Origin: Bradyrhizobium sp. AUGA SZCCT0158
GTDB taxonomy: Bacteria > Pseudomonadota > Alphaproteobacteria > Rhizobiales > Xanthobacteraceae
Reading direction: 5' to 3'
Assembly: GCF_018130065.1 (NCBI RefSeq)
Contig: NZ_JAFCME010000018.1
Location: 62,001 to 126,000, forward strand
DNA: 64,000 nucleotides
Both the position numbers and the translations under genes were made by a program. Every line of letters starts with the position of its first letter. Within the stretch, counting starts at the first letter, position 1. Shown piece after piece: positions 1-9,002 of this stretch. The notes below the pieces were generated by a model. That model made no database searches. It was not told the DNA's origin and saw only the letters and a program-made list of their open reading frames with translations.

Positions 1-78
1 CCGGGTCAGCGGCATCGAACGACAAACTTCCATACGGCTTGATGTGTGGATTTCGCTTAACCGACGAAACACTGAAGC

Positions 79-99
79 GCAAACCCCGCCGGGGGTTGC
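79..99 (-). terminator. Possible weak terminator after the TPR gene
   Basis: A GC-rich hairpin (arms 79-87 and 91-99, 3-nt loop, one mismatch) lies just past the stop of the leftward TPR gene. No clear T-tract follows on the minus strand, so termination here is only an inference. Confidence 0.3.
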
Positions 100-107
100 T
101 TGACCTA

Positions 108-3100
108 CTATTTTGTCGCTTCGGCGCTTTTGTGTCCTGATATCGCGGGCAACGCCCCGGTGTGGACCGGCTCGCCCCTGGCCATTTCGGGCGAAATCGG
201 CGCGCGCGCGGTGGCGTCGGGGAAGCGGACCTTCATTTCCCGGATAAAGCCATCGAGCGTGTCGACACCTGCCGCCATCTTGGCGATCGCGGCAAATTCG
301 GTGCTTGAGCCGGCGGCCGGCTTGCTGGCGAGATCAAACGCCATCCGGTCGGTATCGCCCAGCATCAGCGGCGCATATTTCTCGCGGAAGCGCGACAGTC
401 CGATGGCGTCCTCGGCGAGCGCATAGCCGACGACGGCGCGGATCACATCGCCCTTCTCCACCGCGTTCAGCGGTTTGAAGTCGCGCCAGCGATCGGCATA
501 GTACAGTTCGATCTGTTCGGAGGCCTCGCGCCACTGCCGTGACGCCCAGTAGATGTCGGAACGCAGGCGGATCGCCTCGCGTCCGGTGATGTTGGAGATG
601 ATGTCGAGCGCAAGATCATGGCGTCCGACGTCGCTTTGCGCCCGCGCCTCCAGCAACAGGCGCTGCTGGCGCAACTCACCCGAGAGATCGGCAATGCGCG
701 TGGTGCGCAGCGCCGCGACCGCGCGATCCGGCTTGCGGTTGGTCAGGTAGACCATGGCAAGGCGCGCCGCCACCTGCGCGCGCGCGGCGCCCTCCAGCCG
801 TTTGTCGATCTGATACTGCAGCAGCTCGGCGGCCTGATCGAGCAGGTCGACCGCCACCAGGCGGTCCGCCAGGCGGCGGATCATCTCGTCGCCGCGGCGT
901 CCGATCGGCGTCAGTTCGCGATATTCGTAGAACATGCCGAGCGCATCGATCGGCTTCATGTCCTCGCCCTTGGGGCTGAGAAAGAGCTGCGCAAACAGCG
1001 CGGACGCGGCGTCCTGGCCCTGCCGCGCCAGCTCGGAATTCGGCTGCAGCCGGGTCGCGGTCTTGGCCGCCGCGAGCGATTCCTCGTAGTGGCCCTCATC
1101 GGCATATAGCTGCGACAACACCGCAAGGGTCTTCAACTCGATCGCGTCGCCACGCCAGATCGCCGACAGCGTTTCCAGTTCGCGCAGCACCTCGGCTTGC
1201 CCGAGCTGGCCGCGCCGCTGGCGGAGCAAGACCTCCAGCAACCTGGCTTCGGCAGCAGCAGGCCGATCGGACGAATTGGCGGCGAACCGGTAAGCGTCGA
1301 GCGCGTCCTTGTCGTGGCCGAGCGCCTCGGCCAGCCGTCCGCGCAACACCGCGATTTCCGGCTTCATTTCCTTGGGTACGCCGACCACCTCGAGCTCGCT
1401 GCGGCGGCGCGAGGCCCCGGCGTAATCCTTCACTTCAAGCGCCGCGCGCATCGCATCCACGGTCAAGATACGCTGCATCTCGGGCGGCAAGGCGGCGATC
1501 GAAAATTCGGCGTTCTTGAACTTCTCGCGGGCGTCAGCCCATTTACCCTGGCGTGCAAAGGCGAGCGCCTTCCACAATTGGGAATCATAGCCGTTGCCGA
1601 TCACCGGACTGGCCAGGCCCTTCAGCCCCCGCTCGGGATGGCCGATCAGGATGCTGGCAACCGCATTGACCATGACGACGGCAGCGTCTTCGCTTCCAGC
1701 CTTGGATTCGGAGAGGATGAGATTGGTTACTCCCCTCGCTTCCTGAAACATCCCCCGCGCCATGTAGAAATTGGCAAGGTCGAGCCGGGCCTGCGCCAGC
1801 CCGTCATCGCCGGCCACGGCCACCGCCTTGATCAGCGCATCGAGCCGGCCCAGAAAATTCTCCTCGCGGTTCTTGCGCCATTCCTTGGCGTCAAACAACG
1901 GCCGCACCGCCGCGGTGGCGCGTTCGGCAGAGACGTCGGCCGACGACAGCGTCAGCCCGCCCGGCCGGCCGAGCATCACCTTGTCGGATCCGACCTCGGC
2001 GGTGATGTCGTCGGAATTGGGATGAACCACGACGCCGTGGACGGATTCCAGCAGCGACAGCTCGACGAAGTCCTGCCGCTTGATGAAGCCGCGGGTCGGC
2101 GGCGGCGCGGTGACCACCAGCAGCGTGTCGCCGGCGTCGGGGTCGACCAGCCGATGCATGAGGCCGGGGTTCGCCAGCGGCACGGTGACGTTGGCCAGCG
2201 CCGGATCGGTGATGTTGCGCAACACCTGCAGCGGCAATGGTGGCGCCTGCACACGATCGGCAAATGTCAGCGTCCAGGCCATGCCGTTGGCGCGGCCATC
2301 GCTTTCAAGCGACGGCATCTGCGGCCGGTTGAGACGAATGCGGATGGCCTGGCCTTTTTCCAGCGGCATTTGGCTGACGTCGCCGATGATGGCGCCGCCC
2401 TTGGCGCGGATCTGCTCGACATCGATCGGCCCGGTCTGGTCGAACACCAGCCACACCGTGTCGGCGCGGCGGAACATGGCCGCCGGCGTCGGCACGGCAA
2501 AGGAAAACATCACGCGCAGGCCGTCGCTGTCCCGCCTCGCCTCGACGGAAGCCGCCGGTGGTTCGGTTTTCTTCGGTGCCTCAACGGCAGAAGCGGCCTT
2601 CTTCGGCGCTGCGGGTTTTGGCGTCTCGATCGCGGCGGCGGGCTTTGCTTCCGAAGCCGCCGCTGCCTTCGGCGTCTCCACCGGGGTCATCTTCTCAGCT
2701 GCAAGCTCCGCCTTCTGAGGCACAGCCGGCAACTTTTCTACGGCGGGTGCGGGCACGGCAACCTGCGGCGCCGGCTTCTCCGCTACAGGCGCGGGCTGCT
2801 CGACGACTGGCACCATCTTCTCGGACGCGCGCGGCGCTGTCTCAGCGGCTGGCGGCGCTTTTTCAATTGCGGGCGGCGCCTCCTGCGGCTCGCCGGGCCT
2901 GATCTCGATTTTGGCCTGCTCGGCGATCGCCTCGGACGTCACCGGCGGCAGCTGCGGCGGATGCTGCGGCGGGATCGAGTCGCTGAGCGGCTTGCTGTGG
3001 GCGCCCGCTTGGGCAGCGGCGATCTGCGCCGATATCCCCGACCTCGCCGCCGGGCCATGCACGACAGCCGGGGGCGCGACCGCCGGGGCTTGCGCCTGTT

Positions 3101-3998
3101 CCGCCGCTGGCTTGTCGGCCTGCTGGAAGGCGACGTCGATGACGTAGTTCTTCTCTTCGCGGAAGGAATGCACGTCGACTTCGCCGATCAGCACGATATC
3201 GACCGCAGAGGAATCGCCATCGGTCCGCTGCGTGATCGAGGCGATGTTCGGCGGCGCCGCCACCTTGGCGTCGGCCAGATCGAACGCCAGCACGCCGTTG
3301 AACTGCAGCGTCAGCTTCTGCTCGTTCAGCACCGAAGAAACGTTGACCCCGTTGGGCATTTCAAAAACGAAGCGGACAAAGGTCGGCTGCACCGAGGCGC
3401 GGACGCGCACCGGCGGCTTCTTCTTGGCCGCGGCAACCGCCAGCTGGGCGCGTAGCGCGCGTTCGGCGGCGCGGGCCCGCGCGGCCAGTTCGCGAATGAC
3501 GTCAGCCGGCAGCGTGGGCGGCGGGCCGGTCCAGCTGTCGGGCAGGAAGTCGACGAAGATCCGCTCGCCGGCGGTCATGGTGTTGATCGTCGCCCGCCGC
3601 GCCAGCGACAGCCGGATCGCCGAACCATCAGGATCGCGCCGCGCCGAGCCGACATAATCGGGCACGGCATCGCTCAGCTTGTCGACGGGAATGTCCACCG
3701 GACGCTTGAAGCGGATCACGATGATCGAGCCGGCGGTGATGACGTCGGACTCGACGTCCTCGGCAAGCTTCAGCACCAGCCGCGCGTAGCCGCCGGGCGC
3801 CGTGAACGTCGCTTCGCCTTTGACGAGGTCCTGTGCCCGGCCGGGCGAAGCCACCGTCAAGCCGGCGAGCACCAGCAAGGTGGCGAGTGGCGAGCGGAGA
3901 CCAGGAGATCGGTTAAGGGTGACATCAAGGCAGCGCCGGGCCATCCGCGCCAATGCGCAGCCTTGCGACCCAATTCCAGCGGCAGCCCTTTGCCCCAT
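108..3998 (-). CDS. Large exported TPR protein, last gene of the fliL-fliM-motE operon
   Basis: The 1296-aa protein has four visible parts. First is a signal-peptide-like start with a hydrophobic stretch around residues 37-50 ending in RAQ. Next is a beta-rich region (about 55-290) that looks AMIN-like. Then comes a long linker rich in Ala, Pro, Glu and Lys (about 290-490) and a second beta-rich region. The C-terminal half (about 750-1240) is alpha-helical with TPR-like units such as 'LANFYMARGMFQEARGV' and 'LYADEGHYEESLAAA'. An internal ATG at 3944 (residue 19) would give a more compact signal peptide and may be the true start. Because it follows motE in the operon, I infer an envelope-side role in flagellar motor assembly or function. 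No enzymatic motif was seen. Confidence 0.75.
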   Translation of the reverse strand: MGQRAAAGIGSQGCALARMARRCLDVTLNRSPGLRSPLATLLVLAGLTVASPGRAQDLVKGEATFTAPGGYARLVLKLAEDVESDVITAGSIIVIRFKRPVDIPVDKLSDAVPDYVGSARRDPDGSAIRLSLARRATINTMTAGERIFVDFLPDSWTGPPPTLPADVIRELAARARAAERALRAQLAVAAAKKKPPVRVRASVQPTFVRFVFEMPNGVNVSSVLNEQKLTLQFNGVLAFDLADAKVAAPPNIASITQRTDGDSSAVDIVLIGEVDVHSFREEKNYVIDVAFQQADKPAAEQAQAPAVAPPAVVHGPAARSGISAQIAAAQAGAHSKPLSDSIPPQHPPQLPPVTSEAIAEQAKIEIRPGEPQEAPPAIEKAPPAAETAPRASEKMVPVVEQPAPVAEKPAPQVAVPAPAVEKLPAVPQKAELAAEKMTPVETPKAAAASEAKPAAAIETPKPAAPKKAASAVEAPKKTEPPAASVEARRDSDGLRVMFSFAVPTPAAMFRRADTVWLVFDQTGPIDVEQIRAKGGAIIGDVSQMPLEKGQAIRIRLNRPQMPSLESDGRANGMAWTLTFADRVQAPPLPLQVLRNITDPALANVTVPLANPGLMHRLVDPDAGDTLLVVTAPPPTRGFIKRQDFVELSLLESVHGVVVHPNSDDITAEVGSDKVMLGRPGGLTLSSADVSAERATAAVRPLFDAKEWRKNREENFLGRLDALIKAVAVAGDDGLAQARLDLANFYMARGMFQEARGVTNLILSESKAGSEDAAVVMVNAVASILIGHPERGLKGLASPVIGNGYDSQLWKALAFARQGKWADAREKFKNAEFSIAALPPEMQRILTVDAMRAALEVKDYAGASRRRSELEVVGVPKEMKPEIAVLRGRLAEALGHDKDALDAYRFAANSSDRPAAAEARLLEVLLRQRRGQLGQAEVLRELETLSAIWRGDAIELKTLAVLSQLYADEGHYEESLAAAKTATRLQPNSELARQGQDAASALFAQLFLSPKGEDMKPIDALGMFYEYRELTPIGRRGDEMIRRLADRLVAVDLLDQAAELLQYQIDKRLEGAARAQVAARLAMVYLTNRKPDRAVAALRTTRIADLSGELRQQRLLLEARAQSDVGRHDLALDIISNITGREAIRLRSDIYWASRQWREASEQIELYYADRWRDFKPLNAVEKGDVIRAVVGYALAEDAIGLSRFREKYAPLMLGDTDRMAFDLASKPAAGSSTEFAAIAKMAAGVDTLDGFIREMKVRFPDATARAPISPEMARGEPVHTGALPAISGHKSAEATK

Positions 3999-4100
3999 CC
4001 AGGATGTCTCTTGGCCTCAACGATTGCAGCAACGAAAGCGCCCTCGCCTTCGCGGCTGAATCTTGAATTGGCCGGCTTAAGGTATTGTTAAATATCCCCG

Positions 4101-4895
4101 TCAATTGGGCTTTTGCGACAGCATCTTGCCTTCAATTTTCGGCAATTCCGCCGTCGAGGCGGATTTGTCGGGTCCGGCGCGACGCGCCAGTTCCACGGTC
4201 AGCCGCTCGGCCGCCTCCGGCTGCATCAGGCCGAGAATGTCGGACATCTTGCGCGGCGCAATCTGGGAAGCGATTTCGTACAGAACGGACATTTCGAGCC
4301 GGTCGAAAACCTTGGCGGCGTCCTTTGGCTTCATGCCCTCATACATCGTGATGATGCCCTTGAAGCGCGCGGCATCGGTTTCGGCCTTCTGCCCGGTCGC
4401 GGTCGTGATCCGCGCCTCGGTGGCCTTCGCCTCCTCGACCCGCCCCTCGATGCGTTTCTCGGCCGATTTCAGCAGGCTCTCGCGGATCTCGATCTCTCGC
4501 GCGCGCTGCTCCAGTTCCTGCCGCCGCGCCTGCAGCCGCTCGAGAATGGCGCGCTCCGACGGCGATACCGACTGCTGGTTGGTTTCAGGAAAGATCACGG
4601 TGCCGCTTTGCAGCGGCGGTGGATCCGCGGCAGCGGGGGCCGCCGGCTTTGGCGGCTCCTCCTTCGGCTTGGGCACCGAGCCCGTGATGTCGTCGGACTC
4701 AATCTTGGAGGCGATCTTGGAGCCGCCGCCCGGAAAGTTGAACGTGTCCTGCGCCCACGACTTCTTGGTCGGCTGCGGCTGATAGTCGAATACGTATCCC
4801 CCGTCGATGACGAGGCCGGCCACCTTCAGCACAGCAAGGCCGAAGACGGCGACCAGCACCACCGGAATGACACGTATGTCGCGAAACGATTTCAT
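4101..4895 (-). CDS. motE: MotE-like flagellar motility protein (MgtE N-terminal domain)
   Basis: The 264-aa protein has a single N-terminal membrane segment ('VIPVVLVAVFGLAVLKVAGL', about residues 9-28), a Pro/Ala-rich linker, a charged coiled coil (about 110-170) and a C-terminal MgtE-N-like helical domain. That domain contains 'MYEGMKPKDAAKVFDRLE' and 'QIAPRKMSDILGLMQPEAA'. In Sinorhizobium, MotE is a periplasmic chaperone for the motor protein MotC, and I infer a similar envelope role. The start ATG overlaps the stop of the upstream 146-aa gene by 4 bases, which indicates translational coupling. Family assignment is good; the exact partner is inference. Confidence 0.8.
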   Translation of the reverse strand: MKSFRDIRVIPVVLVAVFGLAVLKVAGLVIDGGYVFDYQPQPTKKSWAQDTFNFPGGGSKIASKIESDDITGSVPKPKEEPPKPAAPAAADPPPLQSGTVIFPETNQQSVSPSERAILERLQARRQELEQRAREIEIRESLLKSAEKRIEGRVEEAKATEARITTATGQKAETDAARFKGIITMYEGMKPKDAAKVFDRLEMSVLYEIASQIAPRKMSDILGLMQPEAAERLTVELARRAGPDKSASTAELPKIEGKMLSQKPN

Positions 4896-5332
4896 GCAGC
4901 GAGGCCACTAGCCCTTCGGCGTTCCGAGAATGCTTCTGCAGCGGCAGCGACGGCTCTCGCGGTCGTGACCTTGGGAGCGGCAGGTTCGGGCTCCGACGTC
5001 AGCGGCCGCGCCGCAATGGCGATCTTGGAGAGGCGGCGGATGATGCCGTCGCCCTCGGCCAGCATGCCCTTCAGCTGCGTCGACATTTGCGAGGCCGCCG
5101 TCAGCTGGCTGCCGAGGTGCTCATTGACGTCGCGAACGGTATGCTTGAGGCCGCCGATCGCACGCTCGGCGATTTCGGTGGCGGTGATCAGTTCGCCGAT
5201 CGTGGCCTTGAGCGAATGCTCGTCCGCCTTCAGCCGCTTCAGGCGCGAGTTGAGCAGTACGCAGTAGCCGATCGTCACCAGCAGCAGCACCGCCACCAGA
5301 CTCTCGATTACGATTCCGAGGGAATGACTCAT
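4892..5332 (-). CDS. Small membrane protein between fliM and motE (DUF6468-like)
   Basis: This 146-aa protein starts with one transmembrane helix (about residues 6-26). A Lys/Arg-rich anchor and an amphipathic helical region rich in Glu, Leu and Thr (about 35-105) follow, then a low-complexity Ala tail. The reading frame is open far upstream, but the ATG at 5332 overlaps the fliM stop by 4 bases, so that start was chosen. The pattern fits the DUF6468 family that I recall next to fliM and motE in rhizobial flagellar operons. A role in motor or switch assembly is inferred from position only. Confidence 0.75.
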   Translation of the reverse strand: MSHSLGIVIESLVAVLLLVTIGYCVLLNSRLKRLKADEHSLKATIGELITATEIAERAIGGLKHTVRDVNEHLGSQLTAASQMSTQLKGMLAEGDGIIRRLSKIAIAARPLTSEPEPAAPKVTTARAVAAAAEAFSERRRASGLAA

Positions 5333-6528
5333 TGTGCCTCCATCAACTTGGTTTGCTCGTCGGCCTTCTCGAACATCGCGAAGGTGGTATTGGGTTTGCG
5401 CAGCTGCTTGGTGACGCGGATGGCGACCCGGTCGCCGACCCGGCCCATGCGGCCTTCGGTCAAGACGACGTTGCCGCAGCGGACCGACACCAGTGCGTCC
5501 TTTTTCATTTCCAGCGGCAGCGTGTCGCCGACCTTCAGCTTCATCAGCTGCTTGAGCGGCACGTTGGCTTCGTACAGCACGGCGTCGACGGCGATCTCGG
5601 CTTGCGCCACTTCCGTTGCGAAATGGCCTTCCCAGATCGGGTCGCGGCCGAACTTTTCGCCCATGAACATCTGCAACAGCACGGGCCGGATCGGCTCGAT
5701 GGTCGCATAGGGCAGCAGCAGTTCGATATTGCCGCCGCGATCTTCCATGTCGATGCGCAGCCGCACCAGGATCGCGGCGTTGGCAGGCCGGCTGATCGCG
5801 GCGAAGCGCGGATTGGTTTCCAGCCGGTCGATCGAGAAGGTCACCGGCGACAGCGGCCGGAACGCCTGCTCGGCATCCGACAGCACGACCTCGACCAGCC
5901 GTTTGACCAGATTGGTTTCGATCGTGGTGTAGGGGCGGCCTTCGATGCGCAATGAAGTCTGGCCGCGGCGACCGCCGAGCAGCACGTCGATGATCGAATA
6001 GATCAGGCTTGAATCGACGGTCGCGAGGCCGAAGTTTTCCCACTCCTCGGCCTTGAACACGCTGAGCACTGCGGGGAGCGGTATCGAATTCATGTAATCG
6101 CCGAACCGCACCGAGGTGATGCGGTCGAGCGAGACTTCGACGTTGTCGGAGGTGAAGTTGCGCAGGCTCGTGGTCATCAGCCGCACCAGGCGGTCGAACA
6201 CGATTTCGAGCATCGGCAGACGCTCGTAGGACACCATCGCCGAATCGATGATGGCGCGGATGCCGGAATTGTCGTCGAGATTGACGTCGCCGACGGTGAA
6301 GCCGAGCAGATTGTCGATCTCTTCCTGCGACAGGACCCGCTCGCCGCCGGCTTTGTTGCCGAAATCGCGGCTGCCGTCCTCGACCATCGCGGCCCATTGC
6401 AGGGCCATGCTCTCCGAGAGTTCATTGGCCGCAGCTTCTTCCGCCGCCGCCGCCGGATCCTCGGAATCGAGCGAGGCCTCCCATTGGGCGGCAATTGCGT
6501 CCTGGTCGAGGTCTTTATCGTTGGCCAT
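5329..6528 (-). CDS. fliM: Flagellar motor switch protein FliM
   Basis: FliM is a 399-aa C-ring protein that binds CheY-P and sets rotation direction. The signature 'VLSQEEIDNLLG' is present at about residues 65-76. The central domain has 'YERLPMLEIVFDRLVR', and the C-terminal SpoA-like domain includes 'LKVGDTLPLEMKKDALVSV'. The ATG at 6528 is used because the residues upstream of it in the same frame overlap the end of fliL and look non-native. The N-terminus carries about 65 residues before the CheY-binding motif, with two similar segments ('AIAAQWEASLDS' and 'MALQWAAMVEDG'). It is the second gene of the leftward operon, 19 bases after fliL. Confidence 0.95.
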   Translation of the reverse strand: MANDKDLDQDAIAAQWEASLDSEDPAAAAEEAAANELSESMALQWAAMVEDGSRDFGNKAGGERVLSQEEIDNLLGFTVGDVNLDDNSGIRAIIDSAMVSYERLPMLEIVFDRLVRLMTTSLRNFTSDNVEVSLDRITSVRFGDYMNSIPLPAVLSVFKAEEWENFGLATVDSSLIYSIIDVLLGGRRGQTSLRIEGRPYTTIETNLVKRLVEVVLSDAEQAFRPLSPVTFSIDRLETNPRFAAISRPANAAILVRLRIDMEDRGGNIELLLPYATIEPIRPVLLQMFMGEKFGRDPIWEGHFATEVAQAEIAVDAVLYEANVPLKQLMKLKVGDTLPLEMKKDALVSVRCGNVVLTEGRMGRVGDRVAIRVTKQLRKPNTTFAMFEKADEQTKLMEAQ

Positions 6529-6547
6529 GATTATGAGACCTGCTCTG

Positions 6548-7042
6548 TCACTGGACCAGGATTTCCTTGAACAGCACCGCACTCACCTGTTGCGGCGCCA
6601 GCGCGATATTGACGCGCTTGGTCAGCTCCTCCTTGAGGCGAAACAAACCGGCCGAGCCGTTGATGTCGCTGGGGCGCAGTTCGCGCAGATAGGTCTGGAA
6701 CAGATCGGTGACGCGCGGCAGCGTCGGCTTGATCGCCTCGAGCTGCTTCTCTTCCTTGACCTCGAGCACGACCTTGACCTTGAGGTATTGCACGCGCTCG
6801 CCGGGGGCGCCGACCAGATTGACCATCATGTCCGGCACTTCGACAAAGGACGGCGGCTTCGGCGGCGGCGCCTCGGCATGCTTCTCCTCGCCGTGACCGC
6901 GCATCAGGAAGAACCAGCCCGCGCCGGCGCCAAGGATGGCGACGAACCCGACTGCGGCAATGATCAGCTTGAGCTTGCCCTTTTTTGCCGGGGCGACTTC
7001 CGCGCCTTCGGCCGCGCCGCCCTCTGCCTCGTTGTCCGCCAT
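6548..7042 (-). CDS. fliL: Flagellar basal body-associated protein FliL
   Basis: The 164-aa protein has an acidic/Ala-rich cytoplasmic N-terminus, a single transmembrane helix ('LKLIIAAVGFVAILGAGAGW', about residues 24-43), a Pro-rich linker and a periplasmic FliL domain. The domain shows 'MMVNLVGAPGERVQYLKVKV' and 'VTDLFQTYLRELRPSDING'. FliL forms a ring around the stator and supports torque. The ATG at 7042 gives the normal family length; the extra upstream codons do not look native. It is the first gene of the leftward motor operon, with a CtrA-type half-site 124 bases upstream. Confidence 0.93.
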   Translation of the reverse strand: MADNEAEGGAAEGAEVAPAKKGKLKLIIAAVGFVAILGAGAGWFFLMRGHGEEKHAEAPPPKPPSFVEVPDMMVNLVGAPGERVQYLKVKVVLEVKEEKQLEAIKPTLPRVTDLFQTYLRELRPSDINGSAGLFRLKEELTKRVNIALAPQQVSAVLFKEILVQ

Positions 7043-7165
7043 TGCCCCGCCCGATCCAATTGGGAACGAACACGGTTGCCACCAGCCGGGCCGGATGAGA
7101 CCCCAGACGCGATACAAAAGCCGCCAGCGCACACGCGCTCTCTTGAATGCAACGGTAGGGTAATA

Positions 7166-7173
7166 ATGGTTAA
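7166..7173 (-). promoter_or_regulatory. CtrA-type half-site (TTAACCAT) upstream of fliL
   Basis: The minus strand reads TTAACCAT followed by TATTACC, which resembles a degenerate second half-site. CtrA controls early flagellar operons such as fliLM in Caulobacter. The location before the fliL operon fits that scheme, but binding is inferred. Confidence 0.5.
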
Positions 7174-7301
7174 CGGAACCTTTCCACTGACCCTCAACTA
7201 GGAAAAAGTTGCCGGGCAAACATGGTCAACAAGACCTTTCTGCCGTCCGTAATCGCCCCGGCAAAACGCCTAACCCCTTCAAAAACTGTGACTTTCCAAA
7301 C

Positions 7302-7317
7302 TGGCACGGCTTTCGCT
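7302..7317 (+). promoter_or_regulatory. Sigma-54 type promoter of the flgF operon
   Basis: TGGCACGGCTTTCGCT matches the -24/-12 consensus TGGCACGN4TTGCW with one mismatch (C for the second T of the -12 element). GG and GC are at the right 10-base spacing. It lies 106 bases before the flgF ATG on the same strand. Rod and hook operons are sigma-54 dependent in Caulobacter, which supports the call. Confidence 0.65.
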
Positions 7318-7422
7318 GAGTACTTGGCGGACCACGGGCTTGGGAGAGCCTGGGCGGTTCGAGAGATCGGCGAGCCCCGCTTGGGAGAGCAGCACGCGGA
7401 TCGATGAAGGGGAGAACCACCG

Positions 7423-8187
7423 ATGGAGAATACGCTTCTCGTCGGACTATCACGGCAGATGGTGCTGGAGCGGCAGATGGATGTCGTCGCCAACAACGTC
7501 GCCAACGTCAACACCAACGGCTTCAAGGCCGACCGGTCGTTGTTCGAGCAATTTCTGCGCTCGCCCGCGCATGAAGACAATTTCCAGCGGCCCGACCGCC
7601 AGGTCGCGTTCGTGCAGGACCGCGGCACCTTCAAGGATTTCGCGACCGGTGCCAGCGAGATGACCAAGAACCCGCTCGACGTCGCGATCGACGGCAAGGG
7701 TTTCCTGGTCGTGCAGACCCCTGCCGGCGAGCGCTACACCCGCGACGGCAATCTGCAGATCAATAATCAGGGCCAACTCGTCACCCAGAGCGGCTATCCC
7801 GTGATGGGAGGCTCCGGCCCGATCGTGTTCCAGCAGACCGACAAGCAGATCACCATCGCCCCCGACGGCAATGTTACCGTCCTCGAGGGCACCAACCGCA
7901 TCGATTCCGTTCGCGGCAAGCTGCGCATCGTTTCATTCGCGGACGCGCAGAAGCTCGTCAAGGATGGCGGCAATTTGTACTCCGCCGGCCAGGGCCTCGC
8001 CCCCCAGGCAGACACCACCTCGCGGGTCAACCAGGGTTACGTCGAGAAATCGAACGTCAATTCGGTGACCGAGATGAGCCGCATGATCGAGATCACGCGC
8101 GCCTACACGCAGATCTCGGCCCTGCTGCAGCAGCAGAGCGATCTGCACAAATCCGCAATCGAGAAACTCGCCGAAGTTCCGGCATAA
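7423..8187 (+). CDS. flgF: Flagellar basal-body rod protein FlgF
   Basis: The 254-aa proximal-rod protein has the N-terminal rod motif 'MDVVANNVANVNTNGFKADR' at about residues 20-39. The central FlgE/F/G core includes 'NPLDVAIDGKGFLVVQTPAG', and the C-terminal heptad region has 'MSRMIEITRAYTQISALLQQ'. 'GERYTRDGNLQINNQGQLVT' is the usual family block. A good Shine-Dalgarno (AAGGGGAG) precedes the ATG. It is first in flgF-flgG-flgA-flgH, with short gaps of 17, 9 and 5 bases between the genes. It is exported by the flagellar type III apparatus and has no Sec signal. Confidence 0.96.
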   Translation: MENTLLVGLSRQMVLERQMDVVANNVANVNTNGFKADRSLFEQFLRSPAHEDNFQRPDRQVAFVQDRGTFKDFATGASEMTKNPLDVAIDGKGFLVVQTPAGERYTRDGNLQINNQGQLVTQSGYPVMGGSGPIVFQQTDKQITIAPDGNVTVLEGTNRIDSVRGKLRIVSFADAQKLVKDGGNLYSAGQGLAPQADTTSRVNQGYVEKSNVNSVTEMSRMIEITRAYTQISALLQQQSDLHKSAIEKLAEVPA

Positions 8188-8204
8188 CCTGAAAGTTTTG
8201 ATCG

Positions 8205-8993
8205 ATGCGTGCACTCTACACAGCCTCGACCGGCATGGCGGCACAGGAACTCAACGTTCAGGTGATCTCCAACAACATCGCGAACATGCGCACCACCGGC
8301 TACAAGAAGCAGCGCGCCGCGTTTCAGGACCTGATCTACGATCACGTGCGCCGGGTCGGCGCGCAGGCCTCCGATCAGGGCACCATCCTCCCCGTCGGCG
8401 TCGACATCGGCGGTGGCGTCAAGACCGTCGGCACGCCGCGCCTGATGAGCCAGGGCACGCTGCTGCCGACCGGCAACGAACTCGACATCGCGGTCCGCGG
8501 CGAAGGCTTCTTCAAGATCCAGATGCCTGACGGCACCTACACCTATACCCGCGACGGCTCGTTCCAGATGGATGCGCAGGGCCGCGTCGTGACCTCGCAG
8601 GGCAACCCGGTGCAGCCGACCATCACGATCCCTCAGAGCGCGTCGGGCCTCACCATCAACGCCCAGGGTCAGGTGTCGGTATTGCTGCCGGGTTCGACCA
8701 CGCCATCGACCGTCGGCCAGATCGGCCTGACCCGCTTCATCAACAAGGCCGGCCTCAATCCGATCGGCGACAATTTGTTCACGGACACGCCGGCCTCCGG
8801 CCCGCCGCAGGACGGCATCGCCAACACCGACGGTTTCGGCGACATGCAGCAGTCCAATCTCGAACAGGCCAATGTCGAGGTCGTCACCGAAATCTCCGAC
8901 CTGATCGCGGCGCAGCGCGCCTACGAGATGAACGCCAAGGTGATCAGCGCGGCCGACCAGATGCTGCAGTCCACCTCCAACATGTTCCGCTGA
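8205..8993 (+). CDS. flgG: Flagellar distal rod protein FlgG
   Basis: The 262-aa length is typical for FlgG. The N-terminus 'MRALYTASTGMAAQELNVQV' followed by 'ISNNIANMRTTGYKK' is diagnostic of the distal rod. 'NELDIAVRGEGFFKIQMPDG' and 'YTYTRDGSFQMDAQGRVVTS' are conserved core blocks. The C-terminus 'LIAAQRAYEMNAKVISAADQ' is the axial-protein helix. It forms the drive-shaft part of the rod. It is the second gene of the flgFGAH operon. Confidence 0.97.
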   Translation: MRALYTASTGMAAQELNVQVISNNIANMRTTGYKKQRAAFQDLIYDHVRRVGAQASDQGTILPVGVDIGGGVKTVGTPRLMSQGTLLPTGNELDIAVRGEGFFKIQMPDGTYTYTRDGSFQMDAQGRVVTSQGNPVQPTITIPQSASGLTINAQGQVSVLLPGSTTPSTVGQIGLTRFINKAGLNPIGDNLFTDTPASGPPQDGIANTDGFGDMQQSNLEQANVEVVTEISDLIAAQRAYEMNAKVISAADQMLQSTSNMFR

Positions 8994-9002
8994 GGATTTG
9001 TC

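Noticed and set aside
1197..3455. 752-codon plus-strand ORF opposite the TPR gene
   Set aside because: Its translation is rich in Arg, His and Gly typical of a GC-rich antisense shadow, and the opposite frame encodes a protein with signal peptide, domains and operon context.
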